This document shows positions 38,101-47,100 of a stretch of 64,000 nucleotides of DNA, piece by piece. The stretch is from Chelydra serpentina (lineage: Eukaryota > Chordata > Testudines > Chelydridae): the NCBI GenBank assembly GCA_037349315.1, contig JBAIAC010000033.1, positions 17,254,001 through 17,318,000 of the forward strand. The letters are read 5' to 3'. The stretch's first letter is position 1. Every line of letters starts with the position of its first letter. A program made the position numbers and the translations under genes. The notes under the pieces are model-generated. The model was not told where the DNA came from and searched no databases. It saw only the letters and a list, made by a program, of their open reading frames with translations.

Positions 38101-41100
38101 TAGCAGGGAGCTCAGCTTTCCTCAGAAGCAAGGCGTGCTAGATAGAGGTGGCAGAGAGGATTGGGAGTGCCCAGGATCATAAGTGTGGGAGCTGAATGGG
38201 AAGCTAAGGCACCCTATGTTTCCATGGGCATATGGATGTGGAGTTCCAAAGGCAGTAACTGGAGCACTGGCATCTACACAGTTACTGAGAAATGACCATG
38301 TGATTATTATACAAGTCAGACCATCTCATCCAATCACAGTACATACATTTGCATACCCTTACAGCTACAGCCACTAACAGGGTAGTATCCCTAGCTGAGA
38401 CAATTACAGGTTAGTACAACTTAATGCTCAATGTGTTTCTAGCACAGTTCACAATAGGTCAGGTCCATCAAGCTGCATTCAGCACTGTGAGGAGGGTACT
38501 TGAAAATAATGCTTTCCCTGTTATTGCATCTGATCTGTCACGTGTGCTTTTTTGTTGCACTTAAAAATAATACCCCGCACACTTTAAATGATACTATTGT
38601 TTGACGGTTGTGTGTTCTTTCTGTGGTTAAGTACATTCTGCAGGAGGTGTAAGCACTCAGAAAATAATAACAGTCATAGTTAAAAAAAACCCGAAACATT
38701 CAAATCTTATAAATTCTGTTCAGAGATGATCCTGAGCTGCAGAGTTTAGATCAAGATCTGAACTTCCCCTAATGTTTGGAGTTCGTTGCTCCAGGGGTTT
38801 GGCTCAGCCTGTCCACAAACTTAGGGAGAAGCTGCAAAGTTTGGATCCAATGCCTTTGCACATCCTGAGTTCACAGATGTTCAGATCCAGGGTTCCAATT
38901 CTGCATCCCTCTGTGCATTTCAGTACTAGATTGTGATGGGCCCTTGCCTGAGTACACAGGAACAGGTAGTCACACAAGAAACCTCCCTTCTTGTATGAGC
39001 TGTGACAATAGCAGTTGTCAGCAGGGACTTTTCATCTCCTCCTTTATCTGTGTGAAGAGATCACTCACAAGGAGGTCACATAGGCAGAACAGGATTGAGA
39101 TATCTCTGCAACCCTTCCCAGTGGGAATCTGTTCAAATTGCAGGCTATCCCAGAACATGCAGGGCCAGCGCTTTCACTAGGCGACCCTAGGTGATCACCT
39201 AGGGTGCCAGGATTTGGGGGGCGGCATTTCGCCGCCCTCGGCAGCGGGCGGCTGCCTCCTGCCTTCCGGCCCCACGCTCGAGCTGGGAGGCGGGAGGCAG
39301 CCGCTCGCTTCCTCGCGAAACTTCCTTGCACCGGCCCTGAGAACATGCAACTGCTTATGGTACTAATTTACATAAACATGAGATTATTTTTGTTGTATTG
39401 AGTCAAAATGTCAGCTATGTGGGTTTGCTAAACTATGCTCCAATCACAAATTTAACCACCAGAAAGTTGCTGTCAGATCACTTTGTTCCTTGGTCCAAAA
39501 ACAATAACTTTTCCTAGCTAAGTGTAATTTTTCAGTAAAAAAGGGGAACACATTTTAAGAGCTGATTGTTAACATGACAAAACAGTTCCCTAGTTAAAGA
39601 AACAAGATAAAATTAATGGGCAGTGGCAGGCAGCACAACAGGAGGAGAAAATCACTGCTAACTCCTCATGACATGGTAAAGTAGAAAGTCTACTCTGTGG
39701 ACAGGGTTACAATCTCTAACAAACAGTCCTTCAATGGTTGGTCCTTGGCTCTCAGCTTAGTAGAATGTTGCTACAAATACAAAGATGTTTTTGGTGTAAT
39801 TTTTACTTTGAATCCAAAAGGTGATGAATTCTCCAAGTGCATTTTATTAGTAATCTCCAACAACATTAGTAACTCTCTGAAGGCTGCTACTGGAGTATTT
39901 ATGGAGGCATTGGGAGGTCCTGTGGGGGAGTAGACTGGTACATGCTCCATAGCAAAAAGAGTTGGAATCTGCTCAAATAGTGAAATCCAGCTCAAGGCTT
40001 ATGTAACACTTAAGTTCTACAAAGAGCTTAGGTGTGATTTAATTGGTGCACTGGCTTTGTCCTGGCCCAGTGCGCCAGGGTGAGTGTCACCCATTGCACC
40101 TCATGGGAATGCATGTAAACTTTCAGGTTTCAACACAAGCCCCTTGAATAGAACATGACTTTCTGCACTACAAAATAACCATGTTTAAAAACACAGTTGT
40201 GGTCAGTAACACATTCCTTTCTTGGCTGTAGCAGCTTGGGTGGGCAAGGCTTATTATTCATCTCCAAATTATAAGATGGGGAATTATGGGTATAAATTGT
40301 ATGCTATGATTTTTATGCATCTCTTGGAATGATCGATTTTCTTTTATAGTACATGGCTGCCAACATTAAAAATTGTATTGCTTTGGAGCAGGGATATGCA
40401 AAGACTTCATAAATCTCGGTATTGGCCGAGAGCTGCTGTTCATGCTTTGATAGTTTTATTATTTAGAATGTGTGGATGTTGCAATTTTACAAGGGCTAAT
40501 TGAATTTATAGAAGGGCTGCTAATGTCAGAGATGGAGGTGGACGCTAAGGGGCCTCATCATCATCGTCTTTGATGCTAGCACTGTCTGTTTAGAGGGGCA
40601 CTCTCTCAGAACATATCCAAATATATTCACAAGCGCATCTCTCTTTGCAGGCTTTATGGCAGGACCATAAACCTTGGGTTCCTTTCAATATTGCTATTTT
40701 ATATCCTGTGCAATAGACTACATGCTTCCCTCAGAGTTGGATGCACATGGTTGGCTCAGAGTGACTGCATTGGGAGCTTTGCACATAAAGCTGAGGACAG
40801 AATTTGTCCCTAATGATACAGCTCAGGACTCCAGTCACATACCATAGGTTAACATGCTTCCCTTCCCAAGGACAGATGCACAGAAGGGGCTGGAACTAAC
40901 CTGACTGTGCCTGCAGGTTCTCCGGTGCAGACTTCCTACATATTTTCTCCTTTGTGGTGATGGGGCCAGAACTTCCAGGAGATGGCAAAGATCTGCAGGA
41001 AAGGCAAGGCAGGGTCCAACCCAAAGTAGCTCATGGGATGAAAGGGTGACTGTCCACCCCAAAGGGCACAGTTTGGGTTTGGTTTCAATTTCAAGGAAAA

Positions 41101-44100
41101 CAGATGTTCATTAGATTTGCTGGAAGGGGATACATTGCAGCCAGCGTCTCCTCCTAGCAGCCCCCTAGCAGAGCACAGCGGCTCAGCATCTACACCATGC
41201 CTGAAGGAGGTTCAGTAGACTCCTCTCTCCATGCCAAGCCAGCTCTACTGGCCAGTATTGAGGGGAATGCCCTTACCTAGCTCCTGCCCTTTGTAAGAGC
41301 ACTACAAGGGCACTAGGAAAGAGAAGGCCTGTGCTCCCAACTGCATTGTAGCCGGCCCCTGCAGAGAGATGTAAGAATGGGGGAAGAGGACAGTGCTGGT
41401 CACAATTTGGTGTATAACACTAACTCTAGTGTATATAAGCACAGTGAATGTCATACCATACGCTTCATGTCGACTTCATCTGTGTTAATGGGTCTGCTAG
41501 AAAGTTGCCACACACCCCCACCGGAAAAGTATTTTCTACTACTTACCCACAAACTGCGAAAAGAAGTGTTTTAAAGTGTATCTCAATAATTATTCATCTC
41601 CGTGCTTTAGCTGCACTTTCTTTCTTGTGTATAGCTGCATAAACTAATAACAAACAGTGGCAGAGCCAACTGAATGTGACACCATTCTTTACTGGCCACA
41701 AAAGCATCAGCATCTCAGAGAAACACTAGTCAGAAATCCAGAACCCTTCCTCCACAATGCTCCACAGCTCATAAGTATTCATCGTAAACGTGAGATTCAC
41801 CACAGCAAGGATATTAACATCCAGCTTGCCTCAACCCAAACATAAGTGAGAGTTCGGAAAAGCCAATTTATTTCCGATGATGCATGTTTAATTAGATCCT
41901 GTGTTTCAGATGTGGTCAAAGGTGAAAAGGTCAAGCCAATTTTTGAGGAGCCACCTAATCCAACCAATGTGGAAGCAAGTTTGCAAAGGATGAAAGCAAA
42001 TGATCCTAGCCTCCTTGAAGTCAATCTGAACAACATAAAGGTATTTGGATAGGGGTTGTGGCTTCATTCTCTTTGCTGCAGGAGGGTTCATCTGAGATGA
42101 CAAGATTTACAACTTTTTTTAGGTTTTGTTTTAGGGGTTTTGTTTTGAAACATGTTGCTGCATTTACAATATTTGGGAGGAACAGGACACTCAGGAGAGA
42201 AAGAGGGATATACAGGAATTGTCCCATTGTTCCAACAGTCACCAACACCTGACACTGAATTAGCTGCCAATTAGAACTCCAAGCAAGGGTTCCCTTCTGC
42301 CTTCATTTCTCTAACAGCTGGTAAAGCAAGATACCTCCTGGGGCACCCAGGGGTGCTGGCACAAGTTGTATAGAGGGCGTGCTGAGAGTCACTGAACCAA
42401 ACTGTAAACCCTGTATATGATGGAAACCACTTTGAGCCAGCGGGTGCAGCAGCACCCCTTGTTCCAGCACCTATGGGGGTACCACACAATTGTTGGCCTA
42501 ATTCAGTTGGCCCACAGATGAAAAGGGAGAAGTTGGGAAGCTCAAACACCGAACATCCGCCTTTCCCCTCCTTCCCCCCCCACTGAGCTGGAGAAGTAGC
42601 CTTTGTCTGCACAGTTTAGAGTGGCCGGTTGGATCTAGGAATAGGATGAAGCTTTGTTAGTGTTTGCTTTGAACTCAGAGGTGGGGACAAATAGCAGCTC
42701 ATTATTTTTTTCCCTTTCTTGTTTCTATTGTTTTAAAACTAAGTAATTTTCTGACAGGACCAGCATGTTGAGTTGATTCATTGTATCCTTCTTTTTAACA
42801 GTACCACTTGTTTGGTAGCAATCTGACCTCCAGGTGTCTAATTCCATATCAAGACTTAGGCTCATGCCCAAAGCTAATGCTGCATGTTGTACTAAGGGTT
42901 TATAGATTGGTTATTCACCCCTCATCACGCTGTTTCTGGGCACGAGTGTACATTTGAAAAAAATAAGCAATACCAATGATCCAACAATACAACCACAAAA
43001 CTATACCACAGCTCACCACTCACTCTCACCTGCTGGTAACAAATCCGCAACCAATTAATAGACCTCCTCACAGCCAGCAGCAAATTTGTGTCCCAGCTAA
43101 AAAGCCAGATTGAACAGATACATTTTACGCTCCATCCCATGGGGCCGAACTCAGGCTTTGTCAGATTGCAAGAGAGAGCCTATGCTGACGATGGGGGCCC
43201 GCCAATGAAAATTGGCCATGCTTCAGGATTTCAACCCTGGAGACAGACAGCAAGTGATTGCCACCAGTCTTAATTTCCAGGATGGTGCATGGTAGAAGAG
43301 ATGCCTAGAGGATCATCAGTTCTCAGACCATTTAGGACTTTACAAATAAATCAGCACCTTTCATCGCACTTGGAAATGAATACGGAAAACAGTGCAGAGC
43401 AGTGTTTTCACTTTGGCCTGCCTTGCTTAAAAGGTGGTGGCTGCATTCTGCCCTAGCTCAGGTGCTGAGCAGTCTTCAAGGGCAGCCACAAAGCTGAGCA
43501 AGTTACAGTACTCTGGCCTGACGGGCTTTGTAGAACACAGGGAATGGCTAAGAAGTTGTACAGAGAAGCAGTGTTAATTAATTTAGCAATCATCAAAATA
43601 AATATCTGGTGATGTGATTGGCTGTAACGTATACTGGGTTTTGTCTTAATGTAGAACATCCCAATTCCGACGCTGAAAGAATTTGCTAAGGCATTGGAAA
43701 CCAATACCCACGTGAAGAAGTTCAGCCTCGCAGCCACTCGAAGCAATGACCCTGTTGCTGTTGTAAGTTGAAATACAGCTTGAAAAGACATAATTGTTCA
43801 CTAAGGCTGCATTTGTCTCTTGGAGGGTGTGACAGTCTATGCCCCTAGGGTCAGGGCAGCGCAGCCTAGCAGCCAGAGTCTATGGAGCAGCACTTAGGTG
43901 CAGGGCAGCGTGGCCTAATGGACAGAGTTCAATGGGGGTGGGGCGCCCACCAAGGGGTGTGGTGGCCCGAGTAGGGGGGCCTGGGCCCATCTGACTTCAC
44001 CAGGCCCTAACAGTGGCATAGCAACTTGCCACTGATTCAGCGGGGGGGGGGGGGGGGGGGCTACCAAAACATGCTGAGGTTTTCCCAGGTGGGAGGTACC

Positions 44101-47100
44101 ACTCCATCATCCTCCGTGGGTCACTTCCTACCAGTGTCTGCGCTGGGGTCTCCCATGAGACTTCAGATTCTCCATGGTCAGTTGGGCCGGTCGCTTCCTG
44201 TGGCTTCTCCAGTCACCAGGGTTCAAGCGGGCCCAGGGCAGCTCTGATTCCTGGTGCAGTCAGGGACTATGGCTGGCCCTCCACAGGAGCTTCCCAGACA
44301 GGTCCTTCCCCTATGGCCTCCAGCCCAGAATGAGCTGGGCTTCCTCCCTTTATAATGCTAGAGCATTTAGAGCATGCCCAGTCCTGCTGGGGAGGCGGGA
44401 CTTCCGCTGTCAATAATATGGGCTTAACCCTGTCTGGGCTAGTGTGGGGTAAACAGACCCCGTCACAGAGGGGCTTGTTTTTCAGATGTCTCTTGTGACT
44501 GTGCACAGTGGCATTATAACCTGTTCTGCTCTAGGAATACGCTCTTCCTCCATGACTCTGTTTGCAATGCTTTTCTAGGTACTAACCATAATTCAGATTC
44601 TTGGTGTTACCTGAAGCTTTCAGAGTTTCAAACTCATACCACCTCTTCCCTGACTCTTCAGGCTTTTGCAGATATGTTAAAAGTGAACAAGACTCTGAAG
44701 AGTCTAAATATAGAATCCAATTTCATCACTGGGGCTGGAATTCTGGCACTGATTGATGCACTAAAAGAGAATGAAACCCTGACGGAGATCAAAATTGACA
44801 ACCAGGTAAGGAGTGGGCAGTAAACTGGTGTCTGCTTTGTTTAGTTTCTAGGTAGGTTCCATATGTTCTTCTATAATATTTTAGGTTTGGGATCCATCAA
44901 AGAGACAAGGCAAAATCTTATGGATCAGCCTTTCTGCACCTCATTCCCAAGCATGTGCTGCTAAGCAAGAGAAAACAAAACTGACCAATGCTAAAAAGAG
45001 AGCCCAGAGGAAGTTCTCCAGAGATGGGTTTCTCTCTCCAGTTTGTAGCACATTACTGAATGTAACCACTTCTCTCTCTTTTGTGAGAAGATGTTTCCTT
45101 TTCTTTTCACTGTGTGTCGCCCAACAGAGGCAGCAGTTGGGGACAGCTGTAGAGATGGAGATTGCCCAGATGCTTGAGGACAACTCCAAGATTCTCAAAT
45201 TTGGATACCAGTTCACAAAGCAAGGTCCAAGAACCAGGGTAGCTGCAGCTATCACTAAAAATAACGATCTAGGTAAGACGCTACAGACATTCATCAGCAA
45301 TTCTTGCAGGCCAACTCCTGCCCTCCTTATACATTTTGTAGACAAAAAGTAATCAAATAGTGCCAGATCCTGAGGTCCTTAATCGGTTTTTACTGAGTCC
45401 TTTCTCAGGCAAACACCCATTGACTTCAGTCTGGGTTTGCCCCAGTAAGGACTTAGCAAAAAATGAGCAAATGCATACTTTGGTGCAGATACTTTATTTT
45501 TAGTAATACTTAAATCCTGCTGAATTCCCATGATATATTTTATTTCCTGAAATTCTAATGGTCCCCAGCAGGATAAAGGCTGGTTAAATGTCTCATCCTT
45601 ATCATTTAGACAATTACTCTATAATTTTGCCTTCTGCTGGTTTGCATCTAGTCAGTTTTCCTGTTTTGCATTGGCAAATTATCACTGATTATTTAGTACA
45701 ATAGAATACTTCATAAAACCATATCAGGAAAAGCAAAACATTGGAAGCAGAGGCAAAATGATGGTCATTTGCACTGCAAGGCTTTGGGATAATGCCGTCT
45801 GTTTGCCAAGAGCTTTAATGTTTACATTAAAGGAAGTTCATAGCCAGACATTGTCATTACTGGCATGCTGCAATGAGAAGTACTCTTCCAGCTCTGCACT
45901 GTATTTCAGAAACCCAGTGTCTCAAACATGGCTTCCCAGTGCAGTTTGGTAACACCAAAGCCTATCTAGTATGAACAGCATTAATCTGGCCTTCTGGCTC
46001 AGTGCAGACTGAGCACGGTTACAGAATAGCTAATGCTGGGGATGGCAAGGAGCACCAGCACAATGGACTAGTTAGAACTTCCCAGGCCCTCTTACAGTAC
46101 ATTGCTGAGTGCCTGGGGACTCCTCCATTGTATTGCAGGGAATAAGACATCACTCAGAATAGCCCTGCTCAGGGCACAATAGTAGAATGTCATTGATCCG
46201 TGCTTCATTAAACTGCATCCCCCCAAAATAATCCTTTTCCTGTGCAGATCTGTGGGTTAATTAAGCTTTACTGTATTAACCAGTGGTCCATGCAACCCAG
46301 AGATCTATTCTGAAACTAAAATGTTTCCTTTTGGGTCCAATTTGATATTTTCCTTGTTGTTAGTGATCAGTACCATGTGAAAGTGTATTATAAAAAGTCT
46401 GATTCTTTCAGACAGATATGTTTCTCACAAAGACATCAAATGACTTAACCATGCATATTTGCATGTAGTGTTATATGGAACAGCTGTTGATTTTTGGCTA
46501 CATCACACTTAAATGAATCCAATGAGAAGGATTTAGCACTCCCACACAGCCCACAGTACCTGTATCAGTTTAGTTAGAACAATATGGCCTTTAACAAAAA
46601 CACGTTATACAAGCCATACTGATAACCTAAATTTAACCATTGGAACAAAATACCAAGGGGAATGGTGGATTCTCCATCGCTTCAAGTTTTTATATCAAGA
46701 CTGGATGCCTTTCTGGAAGATATGCTTTAGGCAAACTCAAGTTTTGGAGCTCAATACCGGGATAACTGGGTGAAATTCTGTGACCTGTAGTTACATGGTT
46801 ACTCAGACTAGATGACATAGGCCCCTTTTAGCCTTAAACTGTGAATTTGTGAAATCTCTGGCCACAATCCTGTACCTCCTAGAAAATACTGATGGGCCAT
46901 CAACCCTCCCATTGATTTGAGTGAGAGTTGAGAGTACTATGCACTTTCCTTAATTGGGTCCTTGAGACGGGAAGTACGAATACCCCAGTTTTCTAATCCC
47001 AAATAGTATCACGTTGGAACGTCTGTTTGGATGCTTAGTAAGTTAACGCTGAGAGCTGGTTTTTGATTTTACCGGCATAGTTCGTAAAAAGCGAGTGGAA

